Part shown: piece after piece, positions 27,055 to 35,100 of the stretch
How positions within the stretch are numbered: the stretch's first letter is position 1
Layout: each line of letters starts with the position of its first letter
DNA from: Acidobacteriaceae bacterium
GTDB taxonomy: Bacteria > Acidobacteriota > Terriglobia > Terriglobales > Acidobacteriaceae
DNA: 64,000 bases
Direction: 5' to 3'
NCBI GenBank assembly: GCA_903642225.1
Contig: CAHJWI010000015.1
Location: forward strand, 1-64,000
Notes under the pieces: generated by a model
Database searches by the model: none
What the model saw: only the letters and a program-made list of their open reading frames with translations
What the model was told of the DNA's origin: nothing
Made by a program: the position numbers and the translations under genes

Positions 27055-27681
27055 ATGGCCCGCACCGAATCCAACATCGATCTGCCACTCGGCTCCACCT
27101 GCCCACCCTTTGAACTACTCGACATCCGCACCGGCAAAGCCACGGGCCGCGACGACATCTTCGCCGCTACCGACGACCCGGACGGTCGCGGCGGTCTCCT
27201 CGTCGCCTTCCTCAGCGTCCACTGCCCCTTCGTCCAGCACATGGAATCCGCCTTCGGCCAGCTCACATCGCAGTTCGCCGACACCATCGCCACTGTCGCC
27301 ATCATGTCCAACGACATCGCCGCCTTTCCAGAAGACGGTCCAGACGCAATGCGCGACCAGGCCGCTCGCCTCAGCTGGACCTTCCCTTACCTGCAGGACG
27401 AGGCCCAGGAGACAGCCCGCGAGTTCCATGCCGCCTGCACCCCGGACATCTACCTCTTCGACCGAGACCTAAGTCTCGTCTACCACGGCCAGTTCGACGA
27501 GACCCGCCCTTACCGCGCCAGCGACCAGTCCGCCGGCATCATCAAGGACGACCGCATCCACCAGCCTGCCCACGGCGCAGACCTCCGCCACGCAATCACC
27601 AACATGCTCGCCGGCAAGCCACCCCTGACTACTCAAACACCATGCCTCGGCTGCAACATCAAGCGGCGCGAAGCTCAATAG
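27055..27681 (+). CDS. Thioredoxin-fold peroxiredoxin-like protein
   Basis: 208 residues from ATG 27055. The frame is open far upstream but that part overlaps the ferritin-like gene and is not coding. The PRX_like1 pattern is clear: LPLGSTCPPFELLDIRTGK, a single active Cys in FLSVHCPFVQHM, and a conserved C-terminal PCLGCNIKRR. It is probably a thiol peroxidase or oxidoreductase, cytoplasmic with no signal peptide. It is convergent with the lipoprotein gene downstream. Confidence 0.87.
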   Translation: MARTESNIDLPLGSTCPPFELLDIRTGKATGRDDIFAATDDPDGRGGLLVAFLSVHCPFVQHMESAFGQLTSQFADTIATVAIMSNDIAAFPEDGPDAMRDQAARLSWTFPYLQDEAQETAREFHAACTPDIYLFDRDLSLVYHGQFDETRPYRASDQSAGIIKDDRIHQPAHGADLRHAITNMLAGKPPLTTQTPCLGCNIKRREAQ

Positions 27682-27712
27682 TTCCGCACACAGGCCATCG
27701 TCACTGGAACGC

Positions 27713-28243
27713 CTAGCGGTTCCCCACCGGCCGATTGTCCGCCCACTCGTCCGCCACCACCCCAATGTTGCTCAACGTATCGATCGCGCCCTCAATATTC
27801 CGTCGCAACGCCGGCCGGGCCGCTGCCGGTGCGTCATGCGCTTCTTCAATCGCAACCACGCGCCCATAGGGCCACGCATCCCGCGGAATCGCATTCAGTG
27901 CCTCTGCAATGTTCTTCGGATCCACGTTCAACACCTGCACCCGCGCCGCCTGCGGACGCAGCATCGTTCCCTTGCCCAGGTCGCTCGGGTTGGCATCGGC
28001 CATCAGCACATGCACGCTGATCATTTTTTCCTGCACCGTCAGCCACGGGTTCTGCCAGTCCTCCATCCGCTGCACGTTCAGGTACAAGTGCTTGCTGGGC
28101 GGAGGAATCTTTTGAAGATCCTGGCGTGCAGAATCAATCTGCTGCGCATGCTCCAGGCGCACGGCAGCACTGTCAGCCGGCGCTTCCTTGCAACCGCAAA
28201 GCAGAACAGGAACAGCTAAAAGAAGGGGAGATAAACCGAACAT
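27713..28243 (-). CDS. Predicted lipoprotein of unknown function
   Basis: 176 residues from ATG 28243, which gives a clean lipoprotein signal (MFGLSPLLLAVPVLLCGC). The mature part has LEHAQQIDSARQDLQKIPPP, LNVQRMEDWQNPWLTVQEKM and AWPYGRVVAIEEA and no domain I recognise. It faces the VOC-RibH gene divergently across 93 bases. Confidence 0.7.
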   Translation of the reverse strand: MFGLSPLLLAVPVLLCGCKEAPADSAAVRLEHAQQIDSARQDLQKIPPPSKHLYLNVQRMEDWQNPWLTVQEKMISVHVLMADANPSDLGKGTMLRPQAARVQVLNVDPKNIAEALNAIPRDAWPYGRVVAIEEAHDAPAAARPALRRNIEGAIDTLSNIGVVADEWADNRPVGNR

Positions 28244-28336
28244 ACGCACATCCGCAAGAATACCAAGCGCCCGCCATCGGTCGCATGGAATCTGCAGGTA
28301 AACCGCGCAGATTCCCCGCAACAGTAGAATTGACTC

Positions 28337-29344
28337 ATGATCAAGGGAGTAACAACAGTAAGGCCGGTCGCATCAGCTGCGGAGTGGGAGCGAGCCGGAA
28401 CGCTCTTCCGCGACCTCGGCTTCGAGCCCGGCAAGGGCTGGAACGACGGCGAAGGCACAGGCGCAGCCTTCCTCGCACCGCTCGCAAATCTTGAGTTCGT
28501 CACCGGCCGCCTTCCAGCAGTGCCGGCAACGCTGATTGAGGTCACACAACTCGACACAGTGCACGCCATTGTAGAAAAATGGCTGGCTTCCGGCCCGGAG
28601 GCAGCAACGGCAGCTCCGATTTCCGCAACCCATTGGAAGTCCCGCATGTTTACCGCTGAGATTGCCGGCGAAAGCTTCGGCTTCTGGGAACGCGACGATG
28701 TTCTCGCAGGCCGGCCCGCCGCCATCGAGGGCGACCTCTCCGCTGCTGGCATGCGCTTCGGCATCGTCGTCGCCCGCTGGAACGCCGTCATCACCGACCG
28801 CCTGCTGCAAGGCTCACTCGACGGCATCCTGCGCTCCGGCGGCAAGCGTGACGACATTCAAATCGTCCGCGTCTCCGGCGCCTGGGAGATCCCCAACGCC
28901 GCTCGCATGCTCGCCGACCTTCGTCGCGACGACGGCCTGCGAAAGTTCGACGCCATCATCACCCTCGGCTGCCTTCTGCGCGGTGAAACTGCCCACTACG
29001 AAGCCATCTACAACGAGGCGGCTCGCGGCATCGGCCAAAGTCAGCAGGAAACGGGCATACCCCACGCATTTGGCGTACTTACGTGCGAAACCCTCGAGCA
29101 GGCGTTGGACCGTGCCGGCGTAAAGGCTGGGAACAAAGGATTTGAAGCCGCCATAGCCGCTGTGGAAATGGTCAGCATCGCCCGCAAACTCGGCGTAGCA
29201 GAAGGCCATGCCGGCAGCGCCGTCACCGCCGCCAAAGCCGTCACCGACCAGCTTATCGCTGAAGGCGCACTGCAACAACCAGCCGCGGCCACCACTCCCG
29301 AAGCAGAATTGGCCGACGCCCTCGTAGAACAGGCAGGCCTCTAA
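28337..29344 (+). CDS. ribH: VOC-like domain fused to 6,7-dimethyl-8-ribityllumazine synthase
   Basis: 335 residues, about twice the normal 155. Residues 1-122 look like a VOC/glyoxalase-type beta-alpha-beta unit (LFRDLGFEPGKGW, AAFLAPLANLEFVTG, GESFGFWERD). Residues 133-300 are lumazine synthase: VARWNAVITDRLLQGSLDGI, SGAWEIPNAAR, GCLLRGETAHYEAIYNEAA with the active His220, and RAGVKAGNKG with Arg259 and Lys267. The synthase makes lumazine for riboflavin. The stop TAA abuts the nusB GTG, the classic ribH-nusB pair. Confidence 0.9.
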   Translation: MIKGVTTVRPVASAAEWERAGTLFRDLGFEPGKGWNDGEGTGAAFLAPLANLEFVTGRLPAVPATLIEVTQLDTVHAIVEKWLASGPEAATAAPISATHWKSRMFTAEIAGESFGFWERDDVLAGRPAAIEGDLSAAGMRFGIVVARWNAVITDRLLQGSLDGILRSGGKRDDIQIVRVSGAWEIPNAARMLADLRRDDGLRKFDAIITLGCLLRGETAHYEAIYNEAARGIGQSQQETGIPHAFGVLTCETLEQALDRAGVKAGNKGFEAAIAAVEMVSIARKLGVAEGHAGSAVTAAKAVTDQLIAEGALQQPAAATTPEAELADALVEQAGL

Positions 29345-29785
29345 GTGGGGGAACGCAGAAAATCTCGTGAACTCGCAATGCAAATGCTCTACCAGGCCGA
29401 TCTGGGCAAGCAACAACCGCTCGAGGTACGCCGACTCTTCTGGAAGAGTCGCGAAGATGACGACGGCAAACCCAACGTGGAAGCCGACACCCGCGAGTTC
29501 GCCGAAGATCTTTTTCGCGTCGCCACCGAGCGGTCTGACGAAGTCGACGACCTAATCGAAAAACACGCCCAAAACTGGCGTATTGCGCGCATGGCCGCTG
29601 TTGACCGCAATCTCCTGCGTATGGCCGTAGCAGAGATGCTGGGCTTCAAAGCGACTCCCCACCCCATCGTGATTAACGAAGCGCTGGAGATTGCCCGTCG
29701 TTACGCCGCGCCTGAAAGCATCACGTTTCTGAACGGTGTGCTCGATGCGGTAGGCCGTGCTGTATTGGCAGAGCGCCTGAAATAG
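29345..29785 (+). CDS. nusB: Transcription antitermination factor NusB
   Basis: 146 residues, normal for NusB. Motifs are RRKSRELAMQMLYQADL, NWRIARMAAVDRNLLRMAVAEML and PIVINEALEIARRYAAPESITFLNGVLDAV. It binds boxA RNA with S10 for rRNA antitermination. The GTG start directly follows the ribH stop, so it depends on the upstream gene for translation. A bidirectional-looking hairpin follows. Confidence 0.95.
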   Translation: MGERRKSRELAMQMLYQADLGKQQPLEVRRLFWKSREDDDGKPNVEADTREFAEDLFRVATERSDEVDDLIEKHAQNWRIARMAAVDRNLLRMAVAEMLGFKATPHPIVINEALEIARRYAAPESITFLNGVLDAVGRAVLAERLK

Positions 29786-29809
29786 TGCGGACGAAGCTCA
29801 AACATGACC

Positions 29810-29833
29810 GGCGCAGACCAACAGGTCTGCGCC
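29810..29833. terminator. Hairpin between nusB and the convergent lipoprotein gene
   Basis: A perfect 10-bp stem GGCGCAGACC / GGTCTGCGCC with a 4-base loop sits 24 bases after nusB. It is followed by GCTTACTTGTT. It can serve both convergent genes. Confidence 0.65.
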
Positions 29834-29855
29834 GCTTACTTGTTCACAGCACGTC

Positions 29856-32273
29856 TCACTGGCCGGCAACCAATGCAGTACGTGGGCGAAGCACGATCAG
29901 GTTCGGCACCGCTGTACCGGATGCACTCACGCTCGGCAGTTGCGGATTGATCTGCTTTGTGTCCGTGAGTGTGGCAAGCGTCAGGTAGTGCAAGAGGTTG
30001 TCGCCACTGGTCCCCGCATAAAAGAAGCGGCTGTCGCTCGACAGGGCGCCGGCCACGGCAGCCGTCGCGCCACTTGCCAGGGGAATTGTGCTCACGGTTC
30101 CTGCGCCGGTTGCGGTCGGCCGGTACAGTGCCACCGTTGCTGTTGTGTTCGATTGGCCGGTCGCAGCGGTGTTTGTGATTACGGCAAGCGACGAATCGGA
30201 CGCAGGGTATAGGCCAGTTACGGTGCCGGCGGTCAGACCGGTTGCAGCGGTGGTATTGACCGCAGTTGTAAATGCCGGCGTCGACCCATCCTCCGGACAT
30301 TCCTGTACGGGCAGACCCGCACCGCCACCCAGCAGCAGATCGTTAATAACTGGTGTCCCATTGACGTTTGCCAGCCGCACGTCCAGCAGGTGCTTGCCGT
30401 CGTTGGTTGCGGCCAAGCGGTCTACAACTGCTGCGGACAACGTCGTATTCGACGCCTGCGGATAGTAGTCCGTTGTTGCCATAACTGTGTTCGGGCAGTA
30501 GCTGCGACCGTTGACAGACGTCGTCGTTCCCACGAACGCACCCACCGCAGGGATCGCCGCGACCACATCATCAATGGCGCCCGCCGCGGAAAGATCGTAC
30601 TGGTGCCAGCTTGTCAGCGTGGAGTACACGAGCAGGTGATTATCTGAGGTGATGACGTACACCGCCGTCCCGTCCGGGGTAAACGCCGCGCGAGTCCCGA
30701 CACCAGCAAAAGAGGTATTAACAACACCAGTGGATGCTGTCACCAGCGATACCGTATTCCGCAGAGGATCGGTAACGATCACCTGCGTGCTGCTCGGCGA
30801 CGCGGCAAGTACCTGTCCTTGCAGAGCAATGTTGGTGCTGGTGACGCTGTTCCCCGCCGTAGAAAAGGTCATAAGCCCGTTTGCCGATCCCAAAAAGATC
30901 GACGTCCCGTTTTGCGTAAGCACCATGCTGTTCGGCACGAAGGGCAGCCGGGTCGGTGTGGGAATCGTACCCGCCGTAAGATCGATCGGCAGCAGGTAGA
31001 GAGAATCCGTACTGGCTACCCATATCAGGGAGCTGCTTGTTCCTGGTGTGGTGACGGCGATGTTGTTGGAGCTTACAGGTTTTCCGTTGCCTGACGGCGA
31101 CCCATTCGGGTAACGACCGATGGAAGCGATGGGCGCTGGATTGCAGGAAGGCGGCAGGCACAGCGCGTTCACACCCGCGCCTCCGGCAAATACCGGGATG
31201 ATGCCACCGGAACTCGCAATCGTCGTCACAGGATTTGTGGAGTTATACGTCAGGGCCAGACCTGTGATGGTCACGTTCTTGGTGTCGACCACGGTCGCTG
31301 TAATGTTCTCGGTGCTGCCGACGTTGACGCTTACGGCGCCGTTCACCGCATTGAGTGTGTTGATGGTGATCGACTTGGGCGGGCACACTGACACGATGCC
31401 GGCATTCGATGTAGTCGTCGGGGTGGAGCTATCCACGCCACCAAGAGCGGCAGTCACAACAGTTGAACCAGGAGCGGATGCAGTGACGATGCCGCTGCCA
31501 TCTGTATTGATGGTGACCAGGCCGCCAGTTTGCGCAGTAAAGCGGGCGTGACCCGCGACGTAAGTAATGTTGTTACCGGCGACGGTGGCCGGACCATCGT
31601 AAAAGCGCGCAACCAGGCGGGCGCTCTGCCCGAACGACAGGCAGTCATTGGGGGAGTAGGCCGGCGTGGAAGTCGCAATGGGAACAGCGATGCTGGCGTA
31701 TTGCGGGCAATTCGTTGCCGGATCGTTCGCGCAATCGGTGGAGGCGGCACCGATCTCGATGTCCGTGACAATGGGGTGCACATAGACAAGCACCTGGTTA
31801 CTGCCTACGCCATTTGCGGTTGCAGTGACCGTGGCGACGCCGGACTTCCCGGTGGCATTGCACGTGGTGTAATCCGCTATGTTTCCCGGCGAGTTGCGGT
31901 TCCACAAACCGGCGCACAGGCCTCCTGAAGGATTTATATCTAGAATGCCGTTGGTCGCGGCGTCCCCAGCGGAGTAGACAATCCTGGAGATGGCGACAGC
32001 GCTGCCTTTGCAGTCCGTCGCGGTGGGCGAATTCAGCGTGGCAGTTTGTGTGTAGCTGAGGCTAATGTCGCCGGTTTGCGGCTGAAGTGTGACCGTGGCT
32101 ACTTGGCCGAGGCGTGGACCGCTGGACCCGCTGCAATAGGTACCGGCCGCAGAAGACGACCCGCCACAACCCACAAGACTGATGCCGAAGGGGACTGCAC
32201 AAAATAGAAGAGCGACTAGGGTGAAGATGCGACGCAAGAAAATCCTCCCCGCAGCGTGGGCCACGTGGGGCAC
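29856..32273 (-). CDS. Large lipoprotein with Ig-like and beta-propeller-like repeats
   Basis: 805 residues. A signal with lipobox (AVPFGISLVGCGGSS) is followed by bacterial Ig-like (BIG) repeats: ATVTLQPQTGDISLSYTQTA, SGVATVTATANGVGSNQ and GSTVVTAALGG. The second half has repeats resembling YncE/lactonase-like propeller blades (SLIWVASTDSLYLLPIDL, AAFTPDGTAVYVITSDN, SRFFYAGTSGDNLLHYLTL). It is an outer-surface or periplasmic protein of a type common in acidobacteria; function unknown. It lies in the GC-skew transition zone and is nearly skew-neutral. Confidence 0.75.
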   Translation of the reverse strand: MPHVAHAAGRIFLRRIFTLVALLFCAVPFGISLVGCGGSSSAAGTYCSGSSGPRLGQVATVTLQPQTGDISLSYTQTATLNSPTATDCKGSAVAISRIVYSAGDAATNGILDINPSGGLCAGLWNRNSPGNIADYTTCNATGKSGVATVTATANGVGSNQVLVYVHPIVTDIEIGAASTDCANDPATNCPQYASIAVPIATSTPAYSPNDCLSFGQSARLVARFYDGPATVAGNNITYVAGHARFTAQTGGLVTINTDGSGIVTASAPGSTVVTAALGGVDSSTPTTTSNAGIVSVCPPKSITINTLNAVNGAVSVNVGSTENITATVVDTKNVTITGLALTYNSTNPVTTIASSGGIIPVFAGGAGVNALCLPPSCNPAPIASIGRYPNGSPSGNGKPVSSNNIAVTTPGTSSSLIWVASTDSLYLLPIDLTAGTIPTPTRLPFVPNSMVLTQNGTSIFLGSANGLMTFSTAGNSVTSTNIALQGQVLAASPSSTQVIVTDPLRNTVSLVTASTGVVNTSFAGVGTRAAFTPDGTAVYVITSDNHLLVYSTLTSWHQYDLSAAGAIDDVVAAIPAVGAFVGTTTSVNGRSYCPNTVMATTDYYPQASNTTLSAAVVDRLAATNDGKHLLDVRLANVNGTPVINDLLLGGGAGLPVQECPEDGSTPAFTTAVNTTAATGLTAGTVTGLYPASDSSLAVITNTAATGQSNTTATVALYRPTATGAGTVSTIPLASGATAAVAGALSSDSRFFYAGTSGDNLLHYLTLATLTDTKQINPQLPSVSASGTAVPNLIVLRPRTALVAGQ

Positions 32274-32470
32274 CGGCTACGGTCTGTTCGGGGTCTGTGT
32301 GTGGGACGAGACCGATCCGGAAAAGTCTTTTCACAGTGTAGTGGGCTGGGCAGCGGGGAACAAGTCGCGCGCTGCCAAACCCTTGCCTGCCCCGCCTGCT
32401 AGGCGTACACTTCGGCTGTGAGCAAAGTTCTTCCCCGTGCTGTGCACCATGCAGCGGGTCGAAGCAACTG

Positions 32471-32496
32471 GGTGGGCGAGAGCCCGCCTTTTCTTT
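32471..32496 (+). promoter_or_regulatory. Hairpin plus T-tract upstream of rimP
   Basis: A stem GGTGGGC / GCCCGCC (one G-T pair) closed by a GAGA tetraloop is followed by TTTTCTTT, 38 bases before the rimP start. A short GC hairpin with a T-run just before rimP is a frequent leader in bacteria and could act as an attenuator under NusA feedback control. It could also be the terminator of a short upstream transcript. Confidence 0.55.
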
Positions 32497-32533
32497 GCGT
32501 CATTTCCACCTTCAGAAGGCAGGGCTCGGCACC

Positions 32534-33118
32534 ATGGCAGTAGCAATCGACGCAATCCGTGCAGTGGCTGACCGGATCGCTGCGCGCCAGGGGCTCGACG
32601 TTGTCGACGTGGAGTTCACTGGTGCAGGCAAGACCCGGGCATTGCGCGTGTTTTTGGAAAAAGACGCAGCCGGGCGAGAAGATCTTAAAAAGCGTGCCGC
32701 CGACGATAGTACCGGCCTGCCTACGGGCGTTCCTGTGGAGGCGCTGAGCGGCGTAACCCATGAAGACTGCGCCACGTTTGCTGTCGACTTCAGCACAGTG
32801 ATCGACGTGGAGGAGTTGATTCCCGGCACGGCGGAATACACGCTTGAGGTATCTTCGCCGGGCATCGAACGCAGCCTGTTCAAGGCGGCGGACTATGAGC
32901 GTTTTACCGGCTTCCTTGTGGAGTTGAAGACATTTCAGCCCTTCCACGGGTCCAAGAAGAACATTGGGCGCATGACCTTTGCCGATGGGCAGGTGAGCCT
33001 GGATCTGGCTGCGGTGAAGCCGAAAGGCCGAAAGAAGAAGGGTGCAGAGACGCCTGCAGACACCATGACCGTACCGCTGAAGGATATCGAAAAGGCTCAC
33101 CTGGTCGCAGAAATCTAA
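32534..33118 (+). CDS. rimP: Ribosome maturation factor RimP
   Basis: 194 residues from ATG 32534. Motifs are GLDVVDVEFTGAGKTRALRV, CATFAVDFSTVIDVEELIPG and YTLEVSSPGIERSLFKAADY, the RimP signature. It assists 30S subunit assembly. Between the first beta strands there is an insertion (AAGREDLKKRAADDSTGLPT) longer than in E. coli RimP. It is the first gene of the rimP-nusA-infB operon, preceded by a hairpin leader. Confidence 0.95.
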   Translation: MAVAIDAIRAVADRIAARQGLDVVDVEFTGAGKTRALRVFLEKDAAGREDLKKRAADDSTGLPTGVPVEALSGVTHEDCATFAVDFSTVIDVEELIPGTAEYTLEVSSPGIERSLFKAADYERFTGFLVELKTFQPFHGSKKNIGRMTFADGQVSLDLAAVKPKGRKKKGAETPADTMTVPLKDIEKAHLVAEI

Positions 33119-33189
33119 GCGGAACTTTGCGGAACACCGAAAACACAGCAACATTCGCGGCAAAAACCCGCATGCAGGAGCAGAACAGA

Positions 33190-34944
33190 ATGGCAAGCGC
33201 ACTGTACCAGGCAATTGAAACCATGAGCCGCGACAAGGGCATCGACCCGGAGATCGTGGTTGGCGCTGTTGAAGATGCCATCGCGCTGGCGACGCGCAAG
33301 TACTACAAGACGGCAACCAACATGCGCGGCGAGTTCGACAAGGAGACCGGCGAGATCCGTGCCTATGAGTACAAGACTGTGGTGGAGCCAACGGAAGAAG
33401 AGCCGCTGGACCCGGAGAATCACCTGACCCTGGATGAAGCCAAAGAAATGGCCGGCGAGGTTGAGATCGGCTCGGAACTGCGCTTTTACAAGGACACGTC
33501 ACCCCTTGGCCGGATTGCCGCACAGATGGCCAAGCAGGTCATCTTTCAGAAGGTGCGCGAGGCCGAGCGCGATACCGTGTTCAACGAATATGCCCACCGT
33601 GTCGGCGAAATTATCAATGCCACGGTCAAGCGCATTGAGCCGATGGACGTGATTTTTGACCTGGGCAAGGCGGAAGCGCGCATGCCCAAGCGCGAGCAGA
33701 GCCGGCTGGAGCAGTTCTCCGTCGGTGAGCGCATCCGTGTGGCGCTGGTGCGGGTAGACCGTGCGGCGAAGGGACCACAGGTCATTGTCAGTCGCGCCGC
33801 GCCGTCGCTGGTGCAGACGCTGTTCCAAAGTGAGGTCCCGGAGATCTACGACGGAACGGTTTCCATCCGCGCCATTGCGCGCGAAGCCGGCGAACGTACC
33901 AAAATTGCTGTCATCTCCCGCGACAAGGATGTCGACCCGGTAGGTGCATGCGTCGGCATGAAGGGGATGCGGGTGCAGAACATCATTCGCGAACTGCGCG
34001 GCGAGAAGATCGACATCATCGAATACTCGGAAGAGATCACGACCTTTGCGGAGAAGGCACTGCAGCCGGCCAAGGTTTCCCGCGTGTCCATTACTGACCT
34101 GGGCGAAAAGCAGCTTGAGGTGATCGTCGACGACACTCAGCTTTCGCTTGCGATTGGCAAAAAGGGCCAGAACGTGCGGCTTGCGGCCAAGCTGCTGGGC
34201 TGGAAGATCGACATCAAGAGCGAGGAAGAGAAGCGCCAGGAGGTCGAGAATGCGATGCAGGCGCTGTCTGGTGGGCCGACAACGCCGATCGAGCAGGTAA
34301 CGGAGCTCGGCGAGTCTGTGCTGGAGAAGCTGATCGCTGCAGGCATCACTACGGTCGAGCACCTGGCCGATATGACTGCGGAAGAGCTGGGCGAGGTTCC
34401 GGGAATTGGTGAGAAGTCTGTGGAGAAGATCTCCACTGCCGTCCGTCACTACTTCGGCCAGTACGAAGAAGGCGAAGCGCGGCCTGCGCAACCTGTAAGC
34501 GAGCTGGCTGCGACGCTGGATGACAATACCGCATCTGACACTTCAGTGGCGCACGACGAGCCTACCGAAGCGGACGGCAAGGCGTATGAGGGCGAAGCTG
34601 CTGAAGAACCGATGGAAGGCGACGTTCTGCTGCTGGCAGCAGATGCAAACGAGTTAACGGACGCGGATGAGAGCGATCTGACTGAGAGGAGTTCCATGAG
34701 CAAAACGACTGAACAGATTTTGTCGGAGCAGGCAGGTATGGGGCAGGAGGCCGTCGAAGTGGACGAGTCCGCCGATGACTTGATTGCACGCGAAGACGCG
34801 GAAAGCCAGGTCGACGGTTTCGGCAGTGATGCCGATATTCGCGAGGCCGGCATCGAGATGGACAACCAAACAATGGAAGACTTGGCCGCACAGGCTGGCG
34901 AAACGTCTACGGAAACGATCGATCCGGACGAGAACCTTGGTTAA
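33190..34944 (+). CDS. nusA: Transcription termination/antitermination protein NusA
   Basis: About 584 residues from ATG 33190, with AGGAG 10 bases upstream. Domain order is NusA N-terminal (ALYQAIETMSRDKGIDPEIV), S1 (GEIINATVKRIEPMDVIFDL), two KH domains (GMKGMRVQNIIRELRGEKID, LSLAIGKKGQNVRLAAKLLG) and a helix-hairpin-helix segment (LADMTAEELGEVPGIGEKSV). A tail of about 140 residues follows, rich in Glu, Asp and Ala. The acidic tail may act like the autoinhibitory C-terminal repeats of E. coli NusA. Confidence 0.95.
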   Translation: MASALYQAIETMSRDKGIDPEIVVGAVEDAIALATRKYYKTATNMRGEFDKETGEIRAYEYKTVVEPTEEEPLDPENHLTLDEAKEMAGEVEIGSELRFYKDTSPLGRIAAQMAKQVIFQKVREAERDTVFNEYAHRVGEIINATVKRIEPMDVIFDLGKAEARMPKREQSRLEQFSVGERIRVALVRVDRAAKGPQVIVSRAAPSLVQTLFQSEVPEIYDGTVSIRAIAREAGERTKIAVISRDKDVDPVGACVGMKGMRVQNIIRELRGEKIDIIEYSEEITTFAEKALQPAKVSRVSITDLGEKQLEVIVDDTQLSLAIGKKGQNVRLAAKLLGWKIDIKSEEEKRQEVENAMQALSGGPTTPIEQVTELGESVLEKLIAAGITTVEHLADMTAEELGEVPGIGEKSVEKISTAVRHYFGQYEEGEARPAQPVSELAATLDDNTASDTSVAHDEPTEADGKAYEGEAAEEPMEGDVLLLAADANELTDADESDLTERSSMSKTTEQILSEQAGMGQEAVEVDESADDLIAREDAESQVDGFGSDADIREAGIEMDNQTMEDLAAQAGETSTETIDPDENLG

Positions 34945-35100
34945 CCAGGGTTTTCTACCGACGGAACTGGATGTGTTTGAACGCACAAACAACGTGTTTT
35001 CAGGCGATAATCAACAAGCAGGTCAAGCAGCCTCTGCACCGGAAACTTCCATTGGGGTTTTTATGTACAGCTAGGGGCTCGATGTGGGGACGAGGGCGGA

